From: Candidatus Chloroploca asiatica
Lineage (GTDB): Bacteria; Chloroflexota; Chloroflexia; Chloroflexales; Chloroflexaceae
Direction: 5' to 3'
Length of the DNA: 64,000 bases
Assembly (NCBI RefSeq): GCF_002532075.1
Contig: NZ_LYXE01000069.1
Coordinates: forward strand, 1 to 64,000
Shown here piece after piece: positions 50,296 to 58,826 of this stretch; position 1 is the stretch's first letter, and each line of letters begins with the position of its first letter. Both the position numbers and the translations under genes were made by a program. The notes under the pieces were generated by a model, which was not told the origin of the DNA, did no database searches, and saw only the letters and a list, made by a program, of their open reading frames with translations.

Positions 50296-51293
50296 AGTTT
50301 TGCCGAGTCAAGCTCTGGATTCAAGTTGGTCATGATCGTTTCAGTCGCTTCGGGGATGGTGCGGCCAAACGAAGAATCATCCGCGACGATGCGCAAATAG
50401 ACATCCTCAAGGCTACGGGTCACTTCAGCGAGGGCCACGACGGGCATCCCGCGTGCGGTCAGGCGGCTCAGGATGACCGGATTGACCTGGTTGGGTTGGG
50501 CGCTACGGAAGCGCAGACGTGTTGCGTTGGTGGCTTCGACGGTGACGAGATCGGTAAGCAGTGGTTCAGCCTCGGCACCTGTGTAAGGCGCAGCAAGCAC
50601 CAGTTCGAAGAGCGGCTCGCCGAGCAACTGGCGGCTCAGTTCGGCAAAGGTGCCGAGCGCAATGATTTGCCCGCCGCGAATGATCGCAACGCGGTCAGCC
50701 AGCGTTTCGGCCTCGGCCAGATTGTGCGTCGTCAACAGGATCGAGCGGTCAGCCTGGCGCAACTCACCGATGGCATCGCGCACGGTGCGGGCGCTCTGCG
50801 GATCCATGGCGGTCGTTGGTTCATCGAGAAAGAGCACCGGCGGATCGTGGATCAAGGCACGGACGAGGGCAATCTTCTGCTTCATGCCTTTGGAATAGCC
50901 GTCGAGACGCCGGTGGCGGGCTTCCCATAGGCCAAACTGCTGCAACAAGAGATTGGCGCGCGCACTGCGTTGACGTGGATCGAGCCCGAGTAGGCCGCCA
51001 AAAAAATCGAGATACTCGAGGGCGGCCATACGCCCATAGAGACCCGGATATTCGGTGAGGAGGCCGACTTTGCCGCGTACGGTTTGGGCTTGTGTGACGA
51101 CATCAAGGCCGCAGATCCGGGCATACCCGCTCGACGGGCGCAAGATAGCCCCGAGCATGCGCACGGTCGTCGTCTTGCCTGCCCCATTTGGTCCGAGCAG
51201 GGCAAGCAGTTCACCAGGATGCACCTCAAGATCAATACTACGTACCGCGTGGAAGCCGCCAAACTGCTTACTTAGTTGATAGGCCTCAATCAT
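50292..51293 (-). CDS. ABC transporter ATP-binding protein (NatA type)
   Basis: A 333-residue ATPase: Walker A GPNGAGKTTTVRML, Q-loop LLTEYPGLYGRM, signature LDGYSKGMKQKIALVRAL, Walker B VLFLDEPTTAMDP and H-loop LLTTHN. The C-terminal about 90 residues are the extra domain of the DrrA/NatA group. The start at 51293 is supported by GGGAG; the frame is open to 51410. It is coupled to the triple-domain permease. A divergent promoter region with thrC lies at 51294-51404. Confidence 0.92.
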   Translation of the reverse strand: MIEAYQLSKQFGGFHAVRSIDLEVHPGELLALLGPNGAGKTTTVRMLGAILRPSSGYARICGLDVVTQAQTVRGKVGLLTEYPGLYGRMAALEYLDFFGGLLGLDPRQRSARANLLLQQFGLWEARHRRLDGYSKGMKQKIALVRALIHDPPVLFLDEPTTAMDPQSARTVRDAIGELRQADRSILLTTHNLAEAETLADRVAIIRGGQIIALGTFAELSRQLLGEPLFELVLAAPYTGAEAEPLLTDLVTVEATNATRLRFRSAQPNQVNPVILSRLTARGMPVVALAEVTRSLEDVYLRIVADDSSFGRTIPEATETIMTNLNPELDSAKL

Positions 51294-51383
51294 GATCAAC
51301 TCCCGAGTTGTTGAGGTGGACGCTTGACATGTTTTCCCTTGAATCATTGTACCCTGTTTCGTCACAGGTGAAAGGATAAGGAA

Positions 51384-51392
51384 TGGTATAAT
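51384..51392 (+). promoter_or_regulatory. Extended -10 promoter of thrC
   Basis: TGG-TATAAT (TATAAT at 51387-51392) is a perfect extended -10. No convincing -35 is found 17 bp upstream. Confidence 0.6.
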
Positions 51393-51419
51393 ACCTTTCC
51401 AGGTGTGCAACAGGATGGC

Positions 51420-52814
51420 ATGGTTGCACAGAAGCTTGCCGCGTATGCGAATGCCCTCAGGTGGACGATTATGACCCCGTATAGTGCCTGGTTTGCTGCC
51501 CAGGATGACCCGGATGAGCGTTATCCCCTGACCGAGGTTGTCTACTATTCACGTTCGGGTGGGTTGCTTGAAGTACGCCATGATCTCGATGCCCTGCGCC
51601 AGCGGAGTGCCGATGAGTGGCGGCGCCTCTTTGAGGGGCGTTGGATGCGGACGACGTGGCCGTTTGGTTCTGGGGTGTGGGGAAAAAAGGAGTGGGTTTG
51701 TCCAACGGTTGACGATGAAAATATCGTGAGCATGTTTGAGGGTGGCACAAACCTCTTCTGGGCCGAGCGTTTCGGGCGCGAGATCGGGGTCGAAAACCTC
51801 TGGATCAAAATGTGTGGCAATAGTCATACTGGCAGTTTCAAAGATCTCGGCATGACCGTGCTTGTCAGCGTGGTGCGTCAGATGATCAGCGAGGGCAAAC
51901 CGATCCGTGCGATTGCCTGCGCTTCGACCGGCGACACCTCGGCGGCGCTTGCGGCCTACGGGGCGGCGGCGGGTATTCCGACGATCGTCTTCCTGCCCAA
52001 GGGCAAAGTCAGTGTGGCGCAACTAGTGCAGCCGATTGCCCACGGTGCGACGGTGCTTTCGTTGGATACTGATTTTGATGGCTGTATGCGCCTGGTGCGC
52101 GACGTGACGGCCGATCCAAATAGTGGTATTTATCTGGCTAACTCACTCAACTCATTGCGCGTGGAAGGTCAGAAGACGGTTGGGATCGAAATTGTGCAGC
52201 AGTTTGACTGGCAGGTGCCGGATTGGATTGTCATTCCTGGGGGCAATCTTGGCAATACCTTTGCCCTTGGCAAGGGCCTGTTGCTGATGTATGAGTTGGG
52301 TTTGATCACCAGATTGCCGCGCATTGTCTGTGCCCAGGCCGAGCATGCCAATCCGCTTTATCGGGCCTTTTGCAATGATTGGCGCTATGAGCCGATCACG
52401 GCGCGCCCTACGGCCGCTTCGGCGATCCAGATCGGCGACCCGATCAGCATTAACCGGGCGATTACGATGCTCCAACGCTTCAACGGCATTGTTGAGCAGG
52501 CGAGTGAGCAAGAGTTGGCTGATGCAGCGGCCCGAGCTGACCGCACCGGGGCGTATGCGTGTCCGCATACAGGGGTTGCGCTTGCGGCAACGATCAAGCT
52601 CATTGATCGGGGCATTATCCACCCCGCCGATCAGGTCGTGGTCGTCTCAACGGCGCACGGTCTGAAGTTTAGCCGTTTCAAGGTAGATTATCACGAACAC
52701 ACCCTGCGTGATGTTGTCGGTCAGTATGCGAATCCGCCCATTGAGTTGCCGGCTGAGCTTGATGCCGTGCGTCGTGCGCTCGATGAGCGCATGAATGCAC
52801 GGCCGCTCAATTGA
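51420..52814 (+). CDS. thrC: Threonine synthase
   Basis: A PLP-dependent fold-type II enzyme (464 aa) making threonine from O-phosphohomoserine. The PLP lysine is in [32 protein letters not shown] and [16 protein letters not shown] bind the phosphate. The N-terminal zinc-finger-like Cys pair present in many relatives (CxxC before GGLLEV) is replaced by [10 protein letters not shown]. The start is uncertain: GTG 51405, ATG 51420 (weak site) or ATG 51471 (AGGTGG upstream). The next gene follows after 6 bp. Confidence 0.9.
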   Translation: MVAQKLAAYANALRWTIMTPYSAWFAAQDDPDERYPLTEVVYYSRSGGLLEVRHDLDALRQRSADEWRRLFEGRWMRTTWPFGSGVWGKKEWVCPTVDDENIVSMFEGGTNLFWAERFGREIGVENLWIKMCGNSHTGSFKDLGMTVLVSVVRQMISEGKPIRAIACASTGDTSAALAAYGAAAGIPTIVFLPKGKVSVAQLVQPIAHGATVLSLDTDFDGCMRLVRDVTADPNSGIYLANSLNSLRVEGQKTVGIEIVQQFDWQVPDWIVIPGGNLGNTFALGKGLLLMYELGLITRLPRIVCAQAEHANPLYRAFCNDWRYEPITARPTAASAIQIGDPISINRAITMLQRFNGIVEQASEQELADAAARADRTGAYACPHTGVALAATIKLIDRGIIHPADQVVVVSTAHGLKFSRFKVDYHEHTLRDVVGQYANPPIELPAELDAVRRALDERMNARPLN

Positions 52815-52820
52815 GGCGCT

Positions 52821-53324
52821 ATGGTGCTCACCGGCTATACCCGTTGTGTCCAGGGGGATCTGTGGCCGCACCAGATTATTGATCAGGCGATTGCGGCCAG
52901 TGGCGATCCGGCCTTACTTGCTGCACATTGCCTGGCTGCGGTTGATCCTGCGCTGACGGAACGAGTGGTTGAGGGTGATGTGCTGGTGGTTGCGGGCACG
53001 ATGAACGCCGGGCCAGGCCACGAGATGGCCGTCATTGCCCTGCAATCCGTCGGGTTTGCCGCAGTGATCTGTGCCGCAGTTGCCCCTGAGGTTGCCACAA
53101 TCGCGAGCATCTATGGGCTCCCGATCCTTGCCCTTCCCGAGGCAAGCACGCTGCTGACTGAAGCACGTCTTGTCCGGCTTGATCTGGAACGCGGGTCGCT
53201 GACGTGCGCTGACACAACCTGGTTCTATACACCGCTTGAGCGGGCGACGCTTGATGCCGTGCGCCGGACACAGCTACTGACTCGTATGCGCCGTGTTGTT
53301 GAAGACGAAGGATATGCCGAATAG
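52821..53324 (+). CDS. LeuD/aconitase swivel-domain-like protein, orphan
   Basis: A 167-residue protein shaped like the small subunit of isopropylmalate isomerase: GDVLVVAGTMNAGPGHEMAV stands where LeuD has GENFGCGSSREHA, then VIALQSVGFAAVICAAVAPEVATIASIYGLPILAL. The catalytic Ser-Arg of the SSREH loop is replaced by GPGHE. No LeuC or aconitase is in the window. It is placed between thrC and an RNA methyltransferase with 6-bp gaps. The function is not known; a non-hydratase role is likely. Confidence 0.65.
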   Translation: MVLTGYTRCVQGDLWPHQIIDQAIAASGDPALLAAHCLAAVDPALTERVVEGDVLVVAGTMNAGPGHEMAVIALQSVGFAAVICAAVAPEVATIASIYGLPILALPEASTLLTEARLVRLDLERGSLTCADTTWFYTPLERATLDAVRRTQLLTRMRRVVEDEGYAE

Positions 53325-53330
53325 GAGATA

Positions 53331-54554
53331 ATGCGCATGCGTTCCAAAGAGTTTCGGTCACTGGTGACGAGCCTTGCACGAGCAGGTGAGGAACAAGAGC
53401 CGCGCTGCCCTCATACAACGATGTGTGGTGGCTGTGCCTTCCAGGATCGTCGGTATAGCGACCAGGTGGCGGCCAAAGCTGAGGCGTTGAACAGGCTTTT
53501 TGCATCGGCGGAACAACTCGCACCTTGCTTGCCTGCGCAACCACTTGAGGTTGTGGCATCACCCGACCCATATGCGTACCGTACACGCATGGATTATGTT
53601 GCCACCAAAGGCCGTTTTGGGCTGCGTGCGCGTGGCAAATTTAACTATATTGTTGAGCTTGAGACTTGTCACCTGATTCCTCCGGCTGCCTTTGCTGCGG
53701 CTAAAACGATCTGGATCAGTGCGACTGAACTCGGCTTGCCCGACTACAACCTGCGTACGCACGAAGGTTTTTTGCGCTATGTCGTGGTACGACGGAGCCC
53801 ATCTGATACCCTGTTGCTCGCTGTCGTGACGGCTGAAGGGGCGCAGTACGAACCGGCAATGCACGCGCTAGCTCAGATTGCGCTGGCGCAGCCAGGGGTG
53901 GTTGGCTTTCACTGGTTGCTCAATGCGAGTCGAACCGATCTTTCGTTTGGAACACCGGTACGTAGCTGGGGCAGCGAGACCCTCTTGATGCGTGCCGGGG
54001 CGACGGAACTGGCGATTGGACCGAATACCTTTTTTCAAAACAATGTCCATTTGCTCGAACGGTTGCTTGATGATGTGCGTGATGCCGTTATCGCTGCGGC
54101 TGTCCCTGGGCAAGCACTGCCCACGGTTGGCGATCTCTATGGTGGCGTTGGGACACTTGCCTTGCACCTGGCGTCGCACGCGGCCAACGTGATGTGTGTC
54201 GAGGCGGTCGCAGAGAGTGCGGTGCTGGCGGCGCGGAATGCCGAAGCCCACGGCGTTACGAATGTACAGGCTTTTGCCCAGGAGGTTTTACCCTTTTTGC
54301 AATCGTCCGAGGCGTCACAGCTCGACCTTGTGGTCGCCGACCCGCCGCGTACGGGCCTGGGCCCCGAGGTGTGTGCTGAACTCTTGCGCCTGGCTCCGGC
54401 ACGGATAGTGTATGTCTCTTGTAATCCGCTGACCCAGATCGAGGATTTGCAGGTGCTCACGCGCCGCTATCGGGTAGAACGCATGCAGGGCTACGATATG
54501 TTTCCCCATACCCCGCATGTTGAAACCATGGCTATCCTCGATTTATCTGCTTGA
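53331..54554 (+). CDS. TrmA/RlmCD-type RNA (uracil-C5)-methyltransferase
   Basis: A 407-residue SAM-dependent enzyme. An N-terminal iron-sulfur motif, CPHTTMCGGCAFQ, is present, with a further Cys near 108. The SAM site is VGDLYGGVGTLALHLA; catalysis uses DPPRTGLGPEV and the nucleophile Cys in IVYVSCNPLTQIEDL. It lacks the N-terminal TRAM domain common in RlmD. The exact tRNA or 23S uridine cannot be set. Confidence 0.88.
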   Translation: MRMRSKEFRSLVTSLARAGEEQEPRCPHTTMCGGCAFQDRRYSDQVAAKAEALNRLFASAEQLAPCLPAQPLEVVASPDPYAYRTRMDYVATKGRFGLRARGKFNYIVELETCHLIPPAAFAAAKTIWISATELGLPDYNLRTHEGFLRYVVVRRSPSDTLLLAVVTAEGAQYEPAMHALAQIALAQPGVVGFHWLLNASRTDLSFGTPVRSWGSETLLMRAGATELAIGPNTFFQNNVHLLERLLDDVRDAVIAAAVPGQALPTVGDLYGGVGTLALHLASHAANVMCVEAVAESAVLAARNAEAHGVTNVQAFAQEVLPFLQSSEASQLDLVVADPPRTGLGPEVCAELLRLAPARIVYVSCNPLTQIEDLQVLTRRYRVERMQGYDMFPHTPHVETMAILDLSA

Positions 54555-54579
54555 CACCGAACGTACGTTCTGATATCAT
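54551..54579 (+). promoter_or_regulatory. Promoter with SOS-box-like palindrome in its spacer
   Basis: TTGACA (54551-54556), 17-bp spacer, TATCAT (54574-54579). The spacer holds the perfect 12-bp palindrome GAACGTACGTTC (54559-54570), which fits the GAAC-N4-GTTC LexA box known from Firmicutes, Actinobacteria and relatives. A repressor here would block RNA polymerase. Confidence 0.65.
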
Positions 54580-54627
54580 ATGCCCATCATCTTTAAAGAA
54601 CCTTTGTTCTTATTCGGGCACCACGAA

Positions 54628-54737
54628 GTTGTCTGTCAACGAAGTTTCCTGATGCGCTTCTGGAGTGCCGGCTGAAGCCGGCTTCAGCCGGCACTCCCTT
54701 CGGCAGCAAAGCAGAAAACGTACGTTACAGACTACTA
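54628..54737. mobile_element. Small inverted-repeat element with central 36-bp palindrome
   Basis: The left end GTCTGTCAACGAAGTTTC (54631-54648) and the right end GAAAACGTACGTTACAGAC (54714-54732) are imperfect inverted repeats. Between them is a perfect 36-bp palindrome (54662-54697) of GCCGGCTGAAGCC type. A related single end is at 29605-29627. It may be a second MITE family or a REP-like element, lying in the leader of the envelope operon. Confidence 0.45.
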
Positions 54738-54766
54738 CGTGTGATATGAGGAAAGCGGGGGCATCT

Positions 54767-55291
54767 ATGGCAGCAGCACGCGAACAGGTCGGTCGCAGTA
54801 ATTCTACCGCCGTCAGCCGTTTGCCAGGCAGCATCAGCCTTGTTGCCTACATTGTCACCCTCCTGCTGGTCGCGATGGCAAGTTACGTCGTCATTGATGC
54901 GGCCGTTGGGTGGACAAAAGAGCGTCTTGATGATGTGCGTTATGGTCGTCCTCGTACCACCCATATTGAAGGCTTTGTTGGGCATCCAGCGGAAGATGCT
55001 GGTCGGCCAACCCGGTTCATCGGGTTGAATCTCGACCGTCAGGTTGTTATTCTCGCTTTACCGGGAGGAGATGCGACTCACGTGCAGAGTTTGCCTGGCC
55101 CGTACCTTTTTGGGGCACGCGAAGATTTGACGCCTGTGATATTATCGCTATATGACCTTGATCGTGATGGTCGCCTTGACCTCCTTGCCACGGTAAGGAA
55201 TGAGCACGTGATCTACTTGAATCGTGCCGAGGGTTTCCGTCTCCCAACACTAGAAGAGCAGCAACAAATGATGCAGGAGCAGGGGCTGTGA
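54767..55291 (+). CDS. Membrane protein with calcium-like DxDxDG loop, 174 aa
   Basis: Function not recognised. One membrane helix at about 27-50 (LVAYIVTLLLVAMASYVVI), then a soluble outer domain ending in LYDLDRDGRLDLLATVRNEH, an EF-hand-like or FG-GAP-type DxDxDG loop that could bind Ca2+. ATG 54767 is favoured over 54746 because of the purine-rich GAGGAAAG upstream. Its stop overlaps the GTG of the next gene, so the three genes to 56951 are one unit. Confidence 0.75.
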   Translation: MAAAREQVGRSNSTAVSRLPGSISLVAYIVTLLLVAMASYVVIDAAVGWTKERLDDVRYGRPRTTHIEGFVGHPAEDAGRPTRFIGLNLDRQVVILALPGGDATHVQSLPGPYLFGAREDLTPVILSLYDLDRDGRLDLLATVRNEHVIYLNRAEGFRLPTLEEQQQMMQEQGL

Positions 55292-56277
55292 ACAGATTTG
55301 ACGAAGATCCAGTCAGACGTCGCAGTACGTCTAGGGTGGCCCCTCTTGCTTCACAGCCGGTGCAACGGATGCGTCGTTCTTCGATTGACTGGCTTAACGG
55401 CGATGATCTGCCGTTACCCATACGTCCCCGTCCCACCCCGCTTGATGAATTGCCTGGCGATCATGACATGTATGCTGTAGCAAGCGAACCACTACAGTGC
55501 TCGCAGCAGCGTCTTGATGAGCTTACCGAAGAGGCGATCCGCTTTGAACATCAGACGGCTCGCTCACATTTTCGGACGGGGATGCATCTTGCGTCACTGC
55601 CTTCTGCTCCATCAATCAGTGGTTTCAAGCAGTGGCTCATCCTTGGGGGCGTGGCTCTGCTCAGCCTATTGGTACTAGTGCTGATGCGTCCTGACGGTAA
55701 CGGCGGTTTGATCAGTAATTGGAGCACACAAGTATTTTCTGAGGGGCAGCCACAGGTTACTAATAGCCTCAGTGCAGTCTTTTTGAGTGATGTTCGTCCT
55801 CCGGGTGATTATGCCTTGCGTGCCGCGCCGAGCCTGACACCACAGCAAATTGACGCCATCCTGGCTTTGTACGGTTCACCCGCCACTGGCACAGGTGCCG
55901 TATGGTTTGATCTGGGGCAGCAGCGTGGCATTGATCCGGCTTTTGCGGTTGCCTTTTTCATTCACGAGAGTGGTGCTGGGACTGCTCAGGGTTGGGCCGG
56001 GCTCAAGCCTGATGGCTCGACGACGCATAATGTTGGCAACATTATCTGTGCCGGGTATCCAACCTGTTATGGTCGGTTTCGTGATTATCCTTCGTGGAAC
56101 GATGGCATTGCCGATTGGTACCGTCTGATTGATGTTGAGTATCTACAGGGGCGAGGGCATCAAACGGTCGCCGATATTATTCCTGTCTATGCACCTTCCT
56201 TTGAAAATGATGTCAACGGCTATGTCAACGTCGTCCAAAAGCTCGTTGATCGCTGGCGTACCCAGGGGGTACAGTAG
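55288..56277 (+). CDS. Membrane-anchored N-acetylglucosaminidase/lysozyme-like protein
   Basis: 329 residues: a basic cytoplasmic N-terminus of about 110, a membrane helix at about 113-133, then an extracytoplasmic lysozyme-fold domain. LTPQQIDAILALYGSPATGTG and GIDPAFAVAFFIHESGAGT resemble GH73-type endo-glucosaminidases, with the catalytic Glu in HESG. SYNTHASE-like motifs are absent. GTG start in overlap with the previous gene. It would cut peptidoglycan glycan strands. Confidence 0.78.
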   Translation: MNRFDEDPVRRRSTSRVAPLASQPVQRMRRSSIDWLNGDDLPLPIRPRPTPLDELPGDHDMYAVASEPLQCSQQRLDELTEEAIRFEHQTARSHFRTGMHLASLPSAPSISGFKQWLILGGVALLSLLVLVLMRPDGNGGLISNWSTQVFSEGQPQVTNSLSAVFLSDVRPPGDYALRAAPSLTPQQIDAILALYGSPATGTGAVWFDLGQQRGIDPAFAVAFFIHESGAGTAQGWAGLKPDGSTTHNVGNIICAGYPTCYGRFRDYPSWNDGIADWYRLIDVEYLQGRGHQTVADIIPVYAPSFENDVNGYVNVVQKLVDRWRTQGVQ

Positions 56278-56279
56278 CT

Positions 56280-56951
56280 ATGAGTGCCCACTATGCTCAG
56301 AGCCGGCGACGCCCGTTGATCTTCTTGTTGGTGATCTCGCTTGGTATCCTGGCCTTGTGGTTGCGCACTGACGACGAGCCAGTGCAGTATACGCGCTGGC
56401 AGGGCCTTGCCCCGGCGGTCATGACGAATGCACTCGCCTCGGTCAACGACAATAGCTTGCGCGCAGTCGCTGAACCTCAGCAGGGGCGTGGTCAACCAGA
56501 TGCGCAGCGTCCCTATGGCAACCCGCTGCGAGCAACCAGTACTGTGATGACGCAGGGGTATGGCGTTGGCACACATGCCCCGGCGCACGTCTGGGGGGCG
56601 ATTGATCTGGCGATCGACAGCACTGGCAATGGCATGGCTGATCCCCAGGGGAGTTGGAACCATCCAATTTATGCAACCCACGATGGGGTTGTCACCGTCA
56701 CGCCAAATAGTTATCCCGCTGGCAATCATGTCTGGATCGTCAATGATGCGTATCGCACAGGGTATGCTCATCTGGCTACTTTTACGGTGAGTAACGGGCA
56801 GGTTGTTGCCCGAGGCGATCTTATTGGCACGATGGGATCAACTGGGATGTCGTCGGGTCCGCACCTTGATTATCAGGTTTGGGAAAAGGTCAATGGTGCG
56901 TGGATCAATCGCAACCCCCTCGATTTTAGCCCGTTCGAACTAGCACCCTGA
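56280..56951 (+). CDS. M23 (LytM-type) peptidase-like protein
   Basis: 223 residues; an N-terminal helix at about 12-28 anchors it outside the membrane. The LytM fold is clear from GYGVGTHAPAHVWGAIDLAI, IYATHDGVVTV, GYAHLATF, GDLIGTMGSTGMSSGPHLDY. In active enzymes the first motif is HxxxD and the last is HxH. Here the first is HVWGAID, two residues longer, and the last is HLD, so a zinc ligand His is replaced by Asp. It may be inactive and serve as an amidase activator. It lies 2 bp after the glucosaminidase gene. Confidence 0.83.
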   Translation: MSAHYAQSRRRPLIFLLVISLGILALWLRTDDEPVQYTRWQGLAPAVMTNALASVNDNSLRAVAEPQQGRGQPDAQRPYGNPLRATSTVMTQGYGVGTHAPAHVWGAIDLAIDSTGNGMADPQGSWNHPIYATHDGVVTVTPNSYPAGNHVWIVNDAYRTGYAHLATFTVSNGQVVARGDLIGTMGSTGMSSGPHLDYQVWEKVNGAWINRNPLDFSPFELAP

Positions 56952-57006
56952 GCAGATCACAAGCGCACTGCATTGTCATCGTTATCATACCGCAGTGCGC
57001 TTGAGC

Positions 57007-57873
57007 TTACTGTCTGCCAGCGCGCCAGGCATCGGCAGCGTGACGACCACGCGGGTCGATCTGCGTACTCTGCTCGAAATGGAGGCGGGCCTGCTCGGGC
57101 GCGTCAATGGCGTTGAGCAGCGTCCCCAGATAGAAATGGATGTCGGCACGTTGCGGGGCAGGACAAGCTGGCAACAAGGGCTCAATCAAGGTGAGCATCT
57201 GTCTGGCCTCTTGGCTGCGCTGCTGATTGAGTAAGAGACCTATCAGCGCACAGCGCAAAGCGGCTTCATCGGGAGGCAATGGATGCACGGCTAGCCCTGA
57301 GCGCAAGAGCATTTCGATGGTTGCGATGGGTTTGCCCAGTTGTTCCTCGATGCCGGCGAGTTGCAGATAGGCACTTGCCGAACGTGGATTAAGCTCAAGG
57401 GCCTGGGTTGCGGCCTGGCGTGCTTCGTGGAAGAGACCTGTATCGAGGAGCGCGGCGCTCAGCGTTGCGTGCAATTCGGGATGTGCAGGAAAGAGAGCGA
57501 TCGCCCGCTGAAAGGCCATGATCGCGGCTTCGCTCTGGCCTCGTGCCAGCAAGGTCGCCCCTTGCAAGGCATATGCATCGGCCGAGTATGGATAGAGGCG
57601 TAGCAGCCATGCGAGCACCTGTTCGGCGCGTGCATAGCTGGCTGTCGTGACGGCCTGGCGTGCCATCCCCAGGAGACTTAGGCGTAACACGAGATAGAGT
57701 ACAAGGGCAAGGCCAATCAAGGCAGTGAGTAGGCTACCGCCAAGCAAGACGTGGAAGAGGAGCACCACGAGCAAGAGCACCGCTTCGGGCACAAGCAAGA
57801 GTTGCTTGCCAAGCCAGTTGAAGGGTTGCCCGGTGGGGAGCGTGGGCCACGATTTGCGAGCCTGTGATGACAT
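57007..57873 (-). CDS. TPR-repeat membrane protein
   Basis: 288 residues: two hydrophobic helices (about 25-65) near the N-terminus and then TPR motifs (ADAYALQGATLLARGQSEAAIMAF; FPAHPELHATLSAALLDTGLFHEA; SASAYLQLAGIEEQLG) to the C-terminus. It is probably a scaffold or assembly protein. The start at 57873 is set by AGGAG; the frame is open to 58029. Confidence 0.82.
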   Translation of the reverse strand: MSSQARKSWPTLPTGQPFNWLGKQLLLVPEAVLLLVVLLFHVLLGGSLLTALIGLALVLYLVLRLSLLGMARQAVTTASYARAEQVLAWLLRLYPYSADAYALQGATLLARGQSEAAIMAFQRAIALFPAHPELHATLSAALLDTGLFHEARQAATQALELNPRSASAYLQLAGIEEQLGKPIATIEMLLRSGLAVHPLPPDEAALRCALIGLLLNQQRSQEARQMLTLIEPLLPACPAPQRADIHFYLGTLLNAIDAPEQARLHFEQSTQIDPRGRHAADAWRAGRQ

Positions 57874-58129
57874 TGATACTCCTTTGGGTGGGGCTTTGGA
57901 TGTAGTATAGAAGACACCTGTGACATGTACGGTCACTCTTACCATTTCAGATGGTAGCTTTTGGATGGTAGATGGCCGGGCAAGACCTTCCAAGGTGCGT
58001 TGGCCGCACGACCGATGCAGAGTGCTCAATTCTTATTGGTATCAGGTGCAACAAGCCTGAGTGTTGCAGCGTCAAAGGGGTAGAAGCGGCAGATTGACCG
58101 CCTTGTGATCTGAGAAGGAGCAACTTATT
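57874..58129. promoter_or_regulatory. Divergent promoter region with several inverted repeats
   Basis: On the minus strand a TATACT box (57904-57909) serves the TPR gene. Upstream are GTGAC-ATGTACG-GTCAC (57920-57936), TACCAT-TTCAG-ATGGTA (57940-57956) and TGCAACA-8-TGTTGCA (58047-58068), each a possible operator. AAGGAG precedes the PspC gene. The regulator is unknown. Confidence 0.45.
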
Positions 58130-58744
58130 ATGCAAGCGCGCCTTACCCGTAGCACCAGCGAGTCGATGGTGGCGGGGGTCTGCGGTGGTCTCGCTGAATA
58201 CTTTGCCATTGACCCGGTGATTGTCCGGTTACTGTTTGTTGTCGTGACGCTAACGAGCGGCTTTGGCCTCCCGATCTATCTTGTCCTCTGGGTGATTATG
58301 CCCAAGGGTGCAGCGGCAACGGTTGCACAGAAGCAGCACCAGGCTTCAACAACCTATGGCTACCTTGATGAGCAGCAACAGGTTCGAGGCACCATAGCGC
58401 GAGAGGTTCTGGTTGGGCAGCGCCAAGAGGGAGTGCGGACGCGGCTCGGGGGTGAGGCCGGTTTTGCGGCTGCACCTGATGCACCAGTCTACCGTTTTGA
58501 CCCATACACAGGCCAGATGCTTGATCCTGATGCTCCGGTCGGTGCCGATCCTGCCCAGCCCTATGGTACCGATCTGGTGCCCGAGGGGGGGGCACGGCGC
58601 AAACGGAGTTGGCGTTTACTCGGAACCATTTTGCTGGGCATTGGGAGCTTGATCTTCCTTGAGCAACTGGGGATCAATATGTCCTTGATCTTCCCAGTGT
58701 TGTTGATCGTCGCAGGGGGGATGCTCCTCTTGCGCAAACGCTAG
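58130..58744 (+). CDS. PspC-domain membrane protein
   Basis: 204 residues. The N-terminal PspC domain (LTRSTSESMVAGVCGGLAEY, then one long helix GFGLPIYLVLWVIMP) is followed by a soluble linker and two C-terminal helices (LLGTILLGIGSLIFLEQLG; LIFPVLLIVAGGMLLL) like those of LiaF/DUF5668 proteins. It probably senses or answers envelope stress. No pspA or two-component system is close by. Confidence 0.87.
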   Translation: MQARLTRSTSESMVAGVCGGLAEYFAIDPVIVRLLFVVVTLTSGFGLPIYLVLWVIMPKGAAATVAQKQHQASTTYGYLDEQQQVRGTIAREVLVGQRQEGVRTRLGGEAGFAAAPDAPVYRFDPYTGQMLDPDAPVGADPAQPYGTDLVPEGGARRKRSWRLLGTILLGIGSLIFLEQLGINMSLIFPVLLIVAGGMLLLRKR

Positions 58745-58758
58745 TTAAAAGGTGGCCT

Positions 58759-58813
58759 GAAGACACGACAAAGAACCGGCTAGCGCAACTAGCCGGTTCT
58801 TTGTCGCGTCTTC
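58759..58813. terminator. 25-bp stem-loop terminator
   Basis: The arms 58759-58783 and 58789-58813 pair with a single A/C mismatch around CGCAA. It separates the convergent PspC and patatin genes. Confidence 0.8.
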
Positions 58814-58826
58814 GGGTCGAGCGGCA

